Positions 45,760-57,465 of a stretch of 64,000 nt of DNA are shown piece by piece. The notes beneath the pieces are model-generated. The model was not told the DNA's origin and ran no database searches. It saw only the letters and a list, made by a program, of their open reading frames with translations. The position numbers and the translations under genes were made by a program. Position 1 is the stretch's first letter; every line of letters begins with the position of its first letter. Origin of the DNA: Cerrena zonata (Eukaryota > Basidiomycota > Agaricomycetes > Polyporales > Cerrenaceae); the NCBI GenBank assembly GCA_038087015.1, contig JASBNA010000007.1:620001-684000 (forward strand), read 5' to 3'.

Positions 45760-45976
45760 TACACACAGCGGGGATGTTAAGCTGTATGCACCGCATACAG
45801 CAAATAAACATTGAAAAAACAGCACTGTTCCCGTTCCATATATGGTAAGGCCAAAAACATTTAATATGTTCTCATCCCAATTTGGTAGTAACGTGACATC
45901 CCGCTCATGTATTCACAATGTTTTTTCTCCGTATGCGGTGGATACAGCGCCGAATCCCCGCTGTGACAGTACCTTT
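45760..45976. repeat. foldback repeat abutting the MITE
   Basis: The left part (about 45760-45801, with CACAGCGGGGAT and CACCGCATAC) matches the reverse complement of the right part (about 45931-45976, with ATCCCCGCTGTG and GTATGCGGTG). The space between the arms is about 130 bp. It looks like a second small inverted-repeat element. Confidence 0.5.
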
Positions 45977-46502
45977 CAAAAACTCATTATATCGTTGACA
46001 CTGATTACTAGCTAGCGCCAACATATCGTGAGTATCCCACGGTGTAGATGACCGTAATTAATGGCCCTGGCATAAATGCATTGACCACCCCTGACTCGGG
46101 GGCACAGAGGGCCAATGGGCCAATTGGCCCGGGCTAATTAGCCCTCTCTCCCCGTCGATCAGACGTTCTCGGAATCTTTGCTACGGCTGTACTTCCAGTG
46201 ACAGTTCGATCACCGATGATCGAGATCTAACCCTATTCCGGGGTTTAATCTTGCCGAGTTTATGATCTCAGATTGAGGTCATTTTGTTTTGCATTTGTAT
46301 GGACAATCTCTTCATCCGTAACCACCATTGTAACATTCGTTGATTCAAAAAGTCGCACATCTTCCTCACCTAAAAGATAGTCCAAATCCTGCACCATACG
46401 TGGGTTTCTTCCAGTCATATTTCACTTTGTTTCCATAGCTCAGGGGTCGGGCCATGTAGAAATACTTAAAAGCTCCGCCACATTCATCTATAGTCGCCAA
46501 AA

Positions 46503-48726
46503 ATGACGCTGCGCCTCTCTGCGCACTATCTTGAAGACTCTGTGGTAGATGATGAAGGACCAGATCGTTGCGCTGATCTATCCAGCTCAGAGGACGAAGA
46601 TGACGGCGATCTCACTTGGGAGGACTGGGTCTCGGACTCTGGTTCTAAAAGACCATGCAAATCATTATTTGAAGACACATCTTTCTCATCCGTGACAGAA
46701 TCGCTGGATCATGATCAGAAAATCCATAATTTTGACTTGAATCAGCTGTGCTCTCGCCTAGGTATGCCATTCTCCTGTCGAGATTTGTGCCTGTAATTGA
46801 ATTTTTGATGACAGGTTTGGATTCGTATCAGAGAATTCGTCTCATAAATTGGATACGAAAAGAGGTATGCGTATGAAGAAAATGTATACTCCGCGACACT
46901 CACATCGTTCGCCTTTTTCTCAGAAACCTTCGCCAGAACATGTCAACGCATTGAAAGGAGATGAAGCCGTGTTGAACTCAGATGAGTATCTCAAGCCGTC
47001 CATTGAGGACGATCCGCTACTCGGTACGCATAATATTCCGTACTCTGATACACTCTTCTTGGTCCCCTAATGCCTCGCGTTCGAATACAGAAATGCCTGC
47101 GGATGACTGGTCGGATGAAGAAGTTGAATCAGCGCCGGCGCAACCCCCCTCTGACTTGGAATCGGCTATGCGTCAGATCAAACGACTTCAACAACAGGTC
47201 CAACAGTCACAGAGAGACTTGATTGATTATAAGACGTTTGTTAGCGACCGTCTAAATCTGGCTAGCTTGGCCGAGGCTCTGAAAGAACCCGAAGCCTCCT
47301 CTTCCGCTCAAACGGCACAAGCACCTCGAGACGATGATTCGCATTACTTTCAAAGTTACGGAGAAAACGGTATGTATCATTTCCCTACTCTCTCTTGAAA
47401 TACGTGAATATTGAATAATTGTGACAGATATTCATGCCGTCATGATCCAGGACAAAGTCCGAACAGCAACATATGCCTCATTCATTCTTAATACATCTGA
47501 ACTGTTCCGGGATGCTATCGTCTTAGACGTAGGCTGTGGTACCGGGATTCTTTCGCTATTTGCTGCTCGTGCAGGTGCGAAACGGGTGTTCGCAGTGGAC
47601 GCCAGTCCTATTGCTGAAAGGGCAGAACAAATTGTCAAGGCTAACAACCTTGAGAATGTTATTACGTACGTCTGGAATTTTCTATGGGGCTCACATGTTC
47701 TAAACATTTCTACAGAGTGATTCGAGGAAAGGTTGAAGATATCAAACTTCCTGATGATGTGACACATGTCGATGTCATTATCTCCGAATGGATGGGGTAT
47801 GCTTTGTTGTACGAGTCCATGCTTGACTCAGTATTGCACGCACGAGACCGCTTCCTTAAGCCTGATGATGGCGTTATGGCACCCAGTCAGTGTCAGATGA
47901 TGTTCGGTCTGTGTGAAGCAGCAGATATTTACAAGGAGCGGGTTGGTTTCTGGGGTGACGTCTATGGTACATAATTCCATTCCATTTTTTTCGTATATGT
48001 GAATTTGACCTTTGGCTAGGATTCGACTTGTCTGCTATGGGCAAGGACGTATATGAAGACGCCATCGTTGATGTCGTTGTCACTATGGCTAGCGAGCCTG
48101 TCGTGGTCAAGGTATTCACAATTGTACAATCGCAGAGGACATCACTCACTCCTTCGAGAATAGGATCTTCACCTAAAGGACATAACCACAAAGCAATTGG
48201 ACTTCTCGAGTTCGTTTACGTTGACTTCTACGACTGACCGGAAGACCAAGATCCATGCCTTTGTTCTCTACTTTGACACCTTCTTCTCCCCCTCTGGAGA
48301 ACCTATTCCCGAGGGCACAAAAGTCCACGTCGTGAGGGAAGAAGACCCAATTTTGGCTGAAGTCTGGCAGGTCGGGGGAAAGCGTCGGGTCTCGAGACGC
48401 ATGAGCTCGGTGGATCCATTAAAGAAGCCTCAGCCCAAGATCACGAGTTTCAGCACTGGGCCCCTATCGACCCCGACACACTGGAAGCAGACCTTGTTCC
48501 TACTTAGGGATCCGATCGCTGTCCATGAAGGTTTGTCTTCGAAATTGTATCAAATGCAAATCTAGCTCACTTTTCACATCGTTCAGGAACCGTCGTCCAT
48601 GGTACATTCATCTGCAAAAAGTCACAGGACAACTCCAGAGAACTGGATGTAGAAATCCACTATACAGTCAAGAATGAGGATGAAGAACCTAGTGAGGCCA
48701 TCGTTCAAGTCTTCAGGGTTCGTTAA
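46503..48726 (+). CDS. protein arginine N-methyltransferase 3 (PRMT3-type, class I)
   Basis: Transfers methyl groups from S-adenosylmethionine to arginine in proteins; PRMT3 acts on ribosomal protein uS5. The N-terminus is acidic ([20 protein letters not shown]). It is followed by the PRMT3 C2H2-like region [10 protein letters not shown]...[10 protein letters not shown]...[12 protein letters not shown] short coiled coil precedes the core. The catalytic core has [20 protein letters not shown] (motif I), [14 protein letters not shown] (double-E loop), [10 protein letters not shown] (THW loop) and a C-terminal beta-barrel ending at 48726. The first zinc-ligand pair seems reduced to one Cys, so the finger may not bind zinc. 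Seven or so short introns. No breaks. Confidence 0.92.
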
Positions 48727-49469
48727 GTGTATTGCAAGAGGTTTGATTTTTTGATGGTAATCTGCACAATGTATCGATAATGCACATATACGACAAGAAA
48801 TACTGTATTCTTCAGCAAATAACCAGGCTTCTTCAGCTTATGTTGAACTGGATCGGACTTTTTCCCTTTTCGGCGTCTGGTGAGCATCGCTGAGTTTCTG
48901 AGTTCTACTGAGGGTAAATGTTTCAGGATCCCTTCTCAACTTGCCGAGGTGCAACCTTCCATTCTATCCTTTCACTCGTTATCTTGTGTTACCCCGTTTG
49001 TCTGGCCTCCGCGCAAGAGGCCATAGTACAAGAAGTGTCATATTCAGCGTTGCCCATTGGATCGGTAACCCACCCTGATGACCATGTGGTGAGCCGCTCC
49101 AAATACGAAAGAACTCTCAGGAGCAAGTTCTCGTGGATACACCATGTTACTCACCGCCCGCCCCTCCACACGACTACCTGTATACAAGAATAGACATCCG
49201 TACTGGTTGCGACTGCGTCCGGTGTCCGTGGGATATATCCCGATCATAACCCTCCCGGCCCCATTCACCATTGACATTGTTTTTACTTTACTTGTAGTAT
49301 GTGGCCTATCTTGATTTTCCATTTTCTCATGCTCACCCTGCTCATTCATTGTCATCCAGAGCGGAGCCATGTGTGAGATAACGTCTTCGTTTGTACCTTG
49401 ATAGCGCATCCGGTCTGGATGGAACGTCCTTTATGATGCCGTATATTTTTGACTACCCCGTCAGTTTGG
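48727..49469. other. intergenic region upstream of sedolisin
   Basis: No supported gene. A 91-codon open frame at 48918 has a hydrophobic stretch but no family signal, and I do not call it. Confidence 0.4.
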
Positions 49470-49476
49470 TATAAAG
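49470..49476 (+). promoter_or_regulatory. TATA box of sedolisin gene
   Basis: TATAAAG, 85 bp upstream of the ATG at 49555. Confidence 0.45.
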
Positions 49477-49554
49477 TCCCTTGCCTCGTGCAGCGGTATC
49501 GCCAGGTTGGTCGCAACCCCGACCTAACTGACCAGAGTTCCTACGACTGGCAAG

Positions 49555-52302
49555 ATGCGTTCCTGGAGCCTTGTCTCTGTCTTGTCCTGTGCTGTCACAT
49601 TAGCTCTTGCTCTACCTTCTCGTCGAGCTAACCATGTTGTGCATGAGAAGCGTGCCTTTGATCCAGTAGAGGACTGGGTCAAGACTCGTAAATTGGAAGC
49701 TGACAAGGTTTTGCCTATGCGCTTCGGTTTAGCGCAACAGAACCTTCATCGTATCGAGGAGATACTGACTGCTGTTTCTCATCCCACCTCTCCTACCTAT
49801 GGAAAGCACCTCTCTGCAGCAGAGATCGTCGATACTTTTGCACCTAGCGTCGATACTATTGCTGCTGTCACTGACTGGCTTATTGAGGCCGGTCTTCACA
49901 GAGACCGTCTTCGTCTATCTGCTAGCAAAGGATGGATCGAAGTCAATGCGACTGTTGCAGAGGTCGAGGACCTTCTTGATACCGAATACCATGTCTACAG
50001 TCACTCTTCCGGAGCGGAACAAATTAGTATGCTGTTTCCATTTACAAAGGGATTACCTCTAACTTGGTTACTCTACCAGGCTGTCATTCCTATTCAGTTC
50101 CTCTTCACGTAAGAGATCATATTGATTTGATCAAGCCAACCGTGCACTTCAAGAATCGTCTTCCCTCCGACCCCTCCCGCAAACGTGAATTCCAGCGTAT
50201 TGGAATGCCGAATACAAATACCGGTCCGAAGACCAATGGACAGAAGGTCACAATCACACCTACCCTTGAAAACTGTGACCAAATGATTACACCTGATTGC
50301 TTACGAGCGTTATACAACATCAATGCCGGACCACCTCAAGCTACTGACAAGAACTCTTACGGAATAGGTAATGGCATTGCATAACTCACTAGAATGAGAT
50401 GCTAATTTACCTTCTACAGTGGAGTTTACGCCTCAGTCCTTCCTCGCCCCTGATCTCGATCTCTTCTTCGCGTGAGTGTTCTTTTTGCCTGCTCGCCTTC
50501 TCTTCTGAGCTTCTAGTGTAGGAACTTCTCTCCAAGTCAAGTTGGTGTACGACCTACCTTAGTCTCAATTGACGGAGGTTGGTGAAACCTACTATTTCCC
50601 TCGATTCTTTGTTTACGTCAATATAGGTGTTGTGCAAACCCAACAACAAAGCTTCGATTTCAATGGAGAGAGTGATCTTGATTTGGAATACGCCATGGCT
50701 CTTACTGCTCCACAAGAAATTGTCCTGCTGCAGACAGGTGATCTTGTTGAAGGTCAGACTATAGCCTCTTTCGTAATTGTGCTATCGCTTATAAGTATTT
50801 CAAATAGGTGCTGCATTCGACAACTGGCTAGATGCTGTTGATGGTTCTTTCTGTACTTTCGAGGGCGGAGATGACCCTAACTTTGTATGTTTTTATTCTA
50901 TTTATACATCGTTCAGTCAATCTTATGAGAAATACAGGATGGTATCTATCCTGACCCTGCGCGTGGCGGCTTCCCAGGTCTTCCTTCTTGTGGTATAATC
51001 TCCCCACCATTCGTCGTTTCCGTTTCATACGGCCAGGACGAATCAGAATTGACCGCTGCATACGCACAACGTCAATGCACTGAGTATGCGAAACTCGGCA
51101 TGATGGGAACTACCGTTTTGTACAGTTCCGGTGATAACGGCGTTGCCGGAAACGGTAACGTGTGTTTGAATGCCCAAGGTATGTGAATATAACGTGAATA
51201 TGTGAGATTTGTATTCATGCAAGGTCTTCTTTCTGATAGGCCAGCCTGTTCGTAATGGTGTACGGTTCAACCCAGGTTTCCCTGTTACCTGTGGTTTCCT
51301 TACGGCTGTTGGTGCGACTCAAGTCAATCCCGGATCTACTGTGAACGACCCAGAAGGAGCTTGCGAACAAGTTATCTTCAGTGGGGGAGGTTTCAGTAAC
51401 TTCTTCGCCATGCCCGACTACCAAGCAGATCTTGTTAACAGCTTCTTCACTAACCACCCACCTCCCTTCACGTCTACTCAATTCAACAATACGGGAGTAA
51501 GTCATAAGAAAAGCTCGTCGGAGATCAGCACTGATTAGTTGTGTGGATAGTCTCGTGGATTCCCGGATATTTCTGCTAACGGGTAAGAACCTTATATAAT
51601 TATGTGCGTAGGTGTATTTATGCTGACTTCGTTCATTTTTCACCGTAGTGCCAACTACGTAATTGGTGAGTTCCTTGAGTAGCCACTGATCCCTCATCGT
51701 AAACTGGAAAACATTCTAGGTATCAACGGTGAATTCGGTCTCGTCTTCGGAACGTCCGCGTCATCTCCTGTCATGGGTTCCATGATCACTCTCATCAACG
51801 ACGCTCGTCTTGCGGCTGGAAAGGGTCCAGTTGGTTAGTTGGTCGTTATCCTCTTGACAAGTGACTTTTTCACTCATCAACGGTTTATTACCACAGGTTT
51901 CATTAACCCAGCGGTAGGCTCCGCCACTCAATCTTCAACATTTCGGTAGACTGATCGGGGTATGTTGTAGATATACTCTGCTGATTTCGCAGATGCTTTC
52001 AACGACATCACCTCGGGTGGGAACCAAGGATGCGGTACGTTCTCTTGCACCATCTAGTCCTGTATCATACTGACAAACGAGCAACCCCTCAGGCACTCCG
52101 GGCTTTACTGCGTAAGTCAATAACTTACCAACTCATGTTTCTGCTATTGAACTTTGAAATCTTTAGCGTTGAGGGTTGGGATCCTGTTACTGGTAAGATA
52201 TAGTTCAATGCTCCAAGACTGTCGCTGACATGAAGCCCAATTTTAGGTGTCGGTACACCCAACTTCGAAATATTGTTGCAGAAGTTTATGGCTCTTCCTT
52301 GA
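49555..52302 (+). CDS. secreted sedolisin / tripeptidyl peptidase (S53)
   Basis: Acid serine peptidase that trims tripeptides or cuts proteins in the acidified medium. Signal peptide SWSLVSVLSCAVTLALALP. A pro-domain follows (pro-kumamolisin type, with YGKHLSAAEI and LLDTEYHVY) to about residue 190. The catalytic domain has the Glu/Asp pair in GESDLDLEYAM, the oxyanion Asp in YSSGDNGVAG, and the nucleophile Ser in FGTSASSPVMGS. The calcium site is DITSG...GWDPVTGVGTPNF. Stop at 52302. More than ten exons, several very short, including a 17-nt exon at 51649-51665. All catalytic residues are present. It is convergent with the GH131 gene. Confidence 0.93.
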
Positions 52303-52420
52303 ATACTTGATGCCCTCTTGGTATTGTGTGTTTTAAGTGATTATCCCAGCCCAATATCACATAGCCATTAGATAAAGTGTACGAATAAAATGAAATGAAT
52401 GTCAGTTTGCCCGGCGATGC

Positions 52421-53590
52421 CTACGCGAGAGCCTTTGCAGTTTGTCCATAACCAACACTAACACCTTGCGCCACACTCTCTACGAAAACACCAGAGTACA
52501 ACAAAGCCTCTGTTGTACCTTCCTGAGAACCGAAGTGGGGAACATCGCTCTGCTGCGCTGCCGAATCAGCGGGGTTCGCAATAGGGAGCTGAAATAGAAT
52601 ATCGTGAGCACTTCGGAGAAAACTAAGAGGATATTGTTAAGTCGTACCTTGAGAAGAGCAACGTGGAAGTCGCCTTGTCCGTCGGTACCGTTCTTCGCAC
52701 CAGCATTGGCAACGAGCTTTGAGACAGGGGCGAGCACTGCGTTATCCTTGGAGTAGAAGACTCCGAGTTTCAAGTTAGTCCAGTCAACCTGAACAGCAAA
52801 GTTGTGCCAGTTGTTGGACGTGAAATCGGTGGAGAAGAGGATGTTGCCGCTGTGATCGCGAATCTTCAAAATGTTGGAGTTGTTGGAGGGAAGGGTTCCG
52901 GTAGGGATTGTAAAAGGGGATCCTACGATAAAGAGTCAACACTTGCCGGATCGTTGTTACTGAAAACAAAATACTCACCAACTTGAAGGTCGAAGACGTG
53001 AGTACCATCATTTGGCTCAATGAAGACAGGTTGATACTCGTGAGACAAGTTCAAGGGCTTCTTGTCATCCTTCTTGACGGAGAAATGGAAAGCGGTTACA
53101 CCAGTCTCAATCTTAGTAAGGAGTTCGGTGTGTTCGCCGTCGTTGGCAGCGATCAAATCGGTACGTCTGAAGCCGTTCTGAGGGTTTCCCCCAGGAGAGA
53201 AAATAGAGCTGTTGTCGACAGAGACGGAAACAACTTGTTCGGCGGGGACGTAACGAGCCTTACTCCAAAGAGGAGTTGCGAGAACGTTCTGTCCGAGGAG
53301 AGTGGTGTACTATACACAAAACGCTCAGTATGAAAGCATATAAATTGGATAGTTATCACGAACATGAGAGGCATTCTGGGAACCTTTAACAACACTAGAG
53401 AAATTGGTTCTTCAGTTGCGATAGACGAGGGTGAATGTGCGACGATTGCTTACGTCAAGAAAGGACCTTTGTTGGCATCAAGGTTAGCAGCAGTGAGGTT
53501 GAACGAAGCACGGCCATCGTAAATTATAGGCGTCGCAGACGCCAGTAGGGAAGTAAGAGCCACAAAGAACAAGGGGGCGAAAGAAAACAT
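52421..53590 (-). CDS. GH131 family beta-glucanase, secreted
   Basis: Cleaves beta-1,3/1,6/1,4-glucans of fungal or plant cell walls. The start at 53590 gives the signal peptide MFSFAPLFFVALTSLLASA followed by TPIIYDGRASFNLTAANLD, the usual N-terminus of the family. Further on are VSVDNSSIFSPGG, NGFRRTDLI, the central motifs AFHFSVKKDDKKPLNLSHEY and QPVFIEP, NSNILKIRDHSGNILFS, NWHNFAVQVDW and GDFHVALLKLPI. Stop at 52421. Five or six exons and about 310 residues, the typical single-domain size; no CBM1 is attached. GH131 is found almost only in fungi and oomycetes. Confidence 0.88.
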
Positions 53591-53640
53591 GATGACGAAG
53601 TGAAATGGGGAAATAGAGGTTCACCTCATCCCGCACCTTG

Positions 53641-53648
53641 ATTTTATA
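53641..53648 (-). promoter_or_regulatory. TATA box of GH131 gene
   Basis: TATAAAAT on the minus strand, about 55 bp upstream of the start codon. Confidence 0.5.
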
Positions 53649-53948
53649 GGGGCGAAATCCAGGACATTTCTCGGCATCACTCAAGCACTAACATTCGAAA
53701 TAGGCCTACAGAGCTTCCTCCCAATCAGATGACTGGCTTCGAGAAGTATGCAAAGTTTTCCTCGACATCGAATCAGCGGGAAGGCTTGAAAGTTCGGCTA
53801 ATCACTTTGTCAATATGAAACGCACGGGCAATGTGATGACCTTCTATATTTGATACACGGTTGCTACCTAACCACGTTGTTACAGGTTGTTATGCGTTGT
53901 GTGCCTGTCCTGTGCTGACTATTTAGTATCACGTTATTGAGAGCAAGT

Positions 53949-55702
53949 TCAGTCCACGAGCACGATCGAGTCTAAAACAGAGAAACCCGCCGCGACACCA
54001 CCTTCGTTACTCTCCTTTGCCTTGGTCCTGACCAACCACCCGACTTCTTTGTCCTTGATGTGCTCCTGGTCATCCGTTCTACCGAACAGTGCCCAGCCAA
54101 AGATCCCGAACTCACTAATTACCTCGCTCTTCACCGCACCTTCGGTTCCGCCGCCGGCTCGTACAAGGTAGTTACCCATGTCTGTGGGTGCTGCAATAAG
54201 CTTCATCGCAATCCAGGCTTCCCTTTCAGATTTCGCAAGGTTGTCCAGGAATGACGGAATAGACTCTTTGTAGACGTTGTTTCCGCCTCCCTCACGTTGT
54301 GGCTTCAATACAAGATCAAGAGCTTGATCGCGGGCCTTGTCTACGCCTTCGTTTCCACTCTGATCTAGAGACCACATCTCCATCCAGGTTTCTCTGATGG
54401 CTGCTAGGTCTGCAGATGTGAACTCGGGACCGGTCAGGTACTTCTCTAGTACGCCGGGTTGCGTAAGGACTTCTTGGACTTTCTTACCACCTGCTAACTG
54501 GAGAGGGATGGTTGGACATTTGATAGCGCGAGAACTCTCCAAGAGATATCGAGTGTCGTAATGAACGGGAGTGGGGAAATCCGTTGGCGTATAACCCGCA
54601 CGGAAATAGACCGTCGATATCTCAATAGAAGGTACCTCCGTGGATGGGTTAAGGCTGTGATTTAACGTAACTCGAAGAACTTTGGTCTTTGGGTCGACAT
54701 GTGCAGATCCGGCCAGTTCATCAAAGGTTTGTCGGATGACATGAATGGAATGTCTAGACGGAACAAAAATGAGAATATTAATTTCTGAGGATACGGTGAT
54801 CGCTTACGTCTCAAGCAGTTCGTATTCCAACCATCGTTGATCGAACACATTGCGCTCCCCGGGTTGAACAACAAACAAGATGTACGATCTTCGGGTTGCA
54901 TGAGTTGAGCATGATGGCTGACAAAAAGAACACTACGCACTCAGGGACGTTGTAAGCACGATGTGCCTCCGCCAAGCCTTCCGCGAGACCTGAGGTAGTA
55001 CGGTTCACAGGAAAGTTTTCTGATGATAAAAGGGGCGATGCACCGTAGTAGTTGGTCGCAGCAAAGAGATACCTGATCAGCACAATTAATTGAAGGTCAG
55101 AGTTGGACTAGATACAACGTGTCAACGAACCGATGCAGCTGTGCACTACGTTCTGACAACGTGCCAAACGATGAAGAAATTGTATTGAATTCGACCTGCT
55201 TGAGACCCGCCGGTTTATCTTCATCGGGAGCGTGGATCATATAATCTGAACGGAACAATCCTAGATGCAAAGGCTAGATGGTATCCAGATCCTGTACATC
55301 TTAACATTAAAGACATGGAAATCATACCTGAGATATGGCGTTTTCATCCCTCAGTTGCTTCCACTTCTTCCAAAGCTGTCCTGTGAATTCATCCGCTCTA
55401 CCTGCACCATCCTCTCCCATTACCCTGTCCAGGAAGTCGTCGTCCATCGCAATTTTTGCGTAAAGAACATTATAAATATGCTGCAGCTTTCGTGCTTCCT
55501 CGAACCATCGACGAGGGAACGGAGACGGGAAAAGAGATACTGGTGCATGGATAGTAGATGTAGGTGCCGGCGGTTGGACATCTGCCACAGGAAGATAAAT
55601 AAGGCCATGAGAGAGAGCGTAGGTCGTGGCGAGAAGTGTCAACGAATGACGCTGAGCTTCGGTAATCTGGGGAGGCCATTCTGGTAGAGTTCCTCGAGGC
55701 AT
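53949..55702 (-). CDS. glutathione synthetase (eukaryotic ATP-grasp type)
   Basis: Joins gamma-glutamylcysteine and glycine with ATP in the last step of glutathione synthesis, in the cytosol. Start at 55702. Conserved blocks in order: YALSHGLIYLP, FDVQ-like start region, IYNVLYAKIAMDDDFLDRVM, GLKQVEFNTISSSFG, ILFVVQPGERNVFDQRWLEY, VSTVYFRAGYTP-like IEISTVYFRAGYTP, the glycine-rich ATP loop LVLKPQREGGGNNVY, EREAWIAMKLI and the C-terminal WLVRTKAKESNEGGVAAGFS. Stop at 53949. About 500 residues in six or more exons, the normal size. Intron at VP|E uses the acceptor GAAG|ATCG, which restores the family sequence. No missing key residues. Confidence 0.95.
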
Positions 55703-56210
55703 GGTTATGTTTTTTGGCTTGTACTTTCAATACGACGTCCTTAAATAAATCCCAAAATCGGGACAGACGGTATCGCTTGAATCCTCCTTTGACTCAACGG
55801 TAGCCCACGGCGATTCCTAAGCAGCTATCTACATAATCTGTAAGCATTGTGCCTGCACCACCGATTATAAAGATACTCGCCTGTTCTAAAAGACCAGCAG
55901 GCTATTAGGTGTAGCTAGTAGTTCTCGGAGGAAGAGATTCATGATCATTGCAGCTGGGTCGTAGCCAATTACTCAGAACTATCTTCAGGTATTTCGCGCA
56001 GATGTGCGATTATGATGTAATTTCCAAATTAGGATAAACCACTTTTATGGTTATTGGAGCAACCACCAGCAGGACATACAACTTTCCGATTTCATCCTAA
56101 TGCATCAGAAGGGTAATTCCTACTATAAACATCTCTTCTCTACTCATACACTGCAAAACTTCTTCGTTCTCCATTACAAATACACAACCATGTCACATAA
56201 TATCCCGCAC
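55703..56210. other. intergenic between glutathione synthetase and HINT gene
   Basis: About 500 bp, expected to hold the glutathione synthetase promoter and the HINT 3' end. No gene or clear motif is visible. Confidence 0.4.
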
Positions 56211-56890
56211 TTAAAGCTTCGACAGCACCTCCTGATGGAACTTCTTCAAGTCATCCATATCAGCTTTCTGAGCAGGCCATCCAATGACTAGGCCCTCCTC
56301 ATCGGTGGCGCTAGGCTTCGGGATAACATGGAAATGAACATGGTCAACCTCCTGATGAGCAATACGCCCATTGTTCTAATTTATGAAGTAAAAGCAAAAA
56401 CCACCTTGTCAGCAGTACATTTGTGCAGAGGTAACGAAGACTCATCTGACCTGAAGGATATTGTAATTTTCAGCCCCAAGTGCGACAGCAATCTTCTTGG
56501 CAACTGGAAGGACGTCTGCGAGATAATTATCGGGTAGCTCATGCATCTTCACGGTATGGTCTCCAGAGAAATTTAAACATTTATTCCATCAGGAGATATA
56601 TCAACTGGACGAACCTTTGGGAATAACGAGTGCATGACCCTTAGACAAAGGTCCGATATCGAGGAATGAGTAAGACAGATCAGTCTCGATGAGCTTGAAG
56701 CTGGGAATTTCTCCTGCGATGGTCGTATTAGTGATTATCCATAGGTGTCTACAGCATGTACGCATGCACAAACCTTTGATAATCTTGCAGAAGATGCAGC
56801 TTGCAAGTGTTCTAGTCAAGTCAGCATCCTTCGTCAATATCAGATATCCTCGTGAGTCCATCAAGTTGTACTTTATTACCTAGCGGCCAT
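56211..56890 (-). CDS. HNT1: HINT1-type histidine triad nucleotide-binding protein
   Basis: Hydrolyses adenosine or purine nucleoside phosphoramidates. The first coding exon is only 11 nt (start at 56890), and it joins to give MAARTLASCIFCKIIKG. Then come EIPSFKLIETDLSYSFLDIG, PLSKGHALVIPK, HELPDNYLADVLPVAKKIA, YNILQNNGRIAHQEVDHVHF and the histidine triad VDHVHFHVIPK. It ends DMDDLKKFHQEVLSKL at 56211. About 140 residues in five or six exons, as in other fungal HINT proteins. The catalytic His triad is complete. The start was chosen because it gives the family N-terminus; an unspliced reading from the next Met would add an unrelated peptide. Confidence 0.92.
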
Positions 56891-57387
56891 ATTTCCTGAT
56901 CCTCCAATGATGGTTTTAATATGATATGACAGCCTTGAGAACTTCTAGTGAATAGTCACTTACAACGATGCTCTCTCAGCTACAGGAGTCAAGTCTGAGA
57001 GTGACGTTGGGGAGAGGACGATCGCGATCGCGTCTCGATCATTTGGCTTACTAACGAGGTTTTACGATACATTTCTGCCTCCTACCAACTACCGGCAGTA
57101 TCACTGGCATTGTCATTACTGTAACTTGTTCTGTTCAGCTAGTACGGCACAAGAGGATCAGAATATAGTTAGTATTCTATCTAGTACAAAACCACTAATT
57201 GATACTCTATTTTCTAGTACTTTCCTATACATGGGTTCGGACACAGTGCCAACGGACATTAATCGCTTCAGACTAGCAATCTCGTGCCCCAGCTGAGGTC
57301 TATCTGGGGTATACCTGCCTACTTTTCGACTACAAGTCTCTCACAACTGAGCGGCAATCTCAGAATCCAAGGACCGCAATGGCCCAG
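56891..57387. other. intergenic, shared promoter region
   Basis: Divergent upstream region of the HINT gene and the gene at 57466. No coding sequence is seen. Confidence 0.4.
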
Positions 57388-57395
57388 ATATAAAA
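57388..57395 (+). promoter_or_regulatory. TATA box of gene at 57466
   Basis: TATAAAAA, 78 bp upstream of the ATG. Confidence 0.5.
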
Positions 57396-57465
57396 ACACG
57401 CCTTTCCCAAAACAAACTCTAACTCGTAACTTTCCCTCCAACCCCGACCATCTCTTGTATACAAC

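Larger units (their letters stand above)
44161..46192. mobile_element. about 2 kb non-autonomous element with long diverged terminal inverted repeats
   Basis: The left end (about 44161-44345) and the reverse complement of the right end (about 46025-46192) align over about 150-180 bp. Shared blocks include AGAACGTC, GGGGAG, the palindrome-rich AGCCCGGGC, TTGGCCCATTGGCC, and GGTCAATG. The interior has no transposase gene. It carries two smaller foldback units and an AT-rich block with GC hairpins. Superfamily is unknown. Confidence 0.55.

Noticed and set aside
48918..49193. 91-codon open frame with a hydrophobic stretch, possible small secreted protein
   Set aside because: The hydrophobic stretch is not at the N-terminus, there is no splicing evidence and no family; it lies in the sedolisin promoter region.
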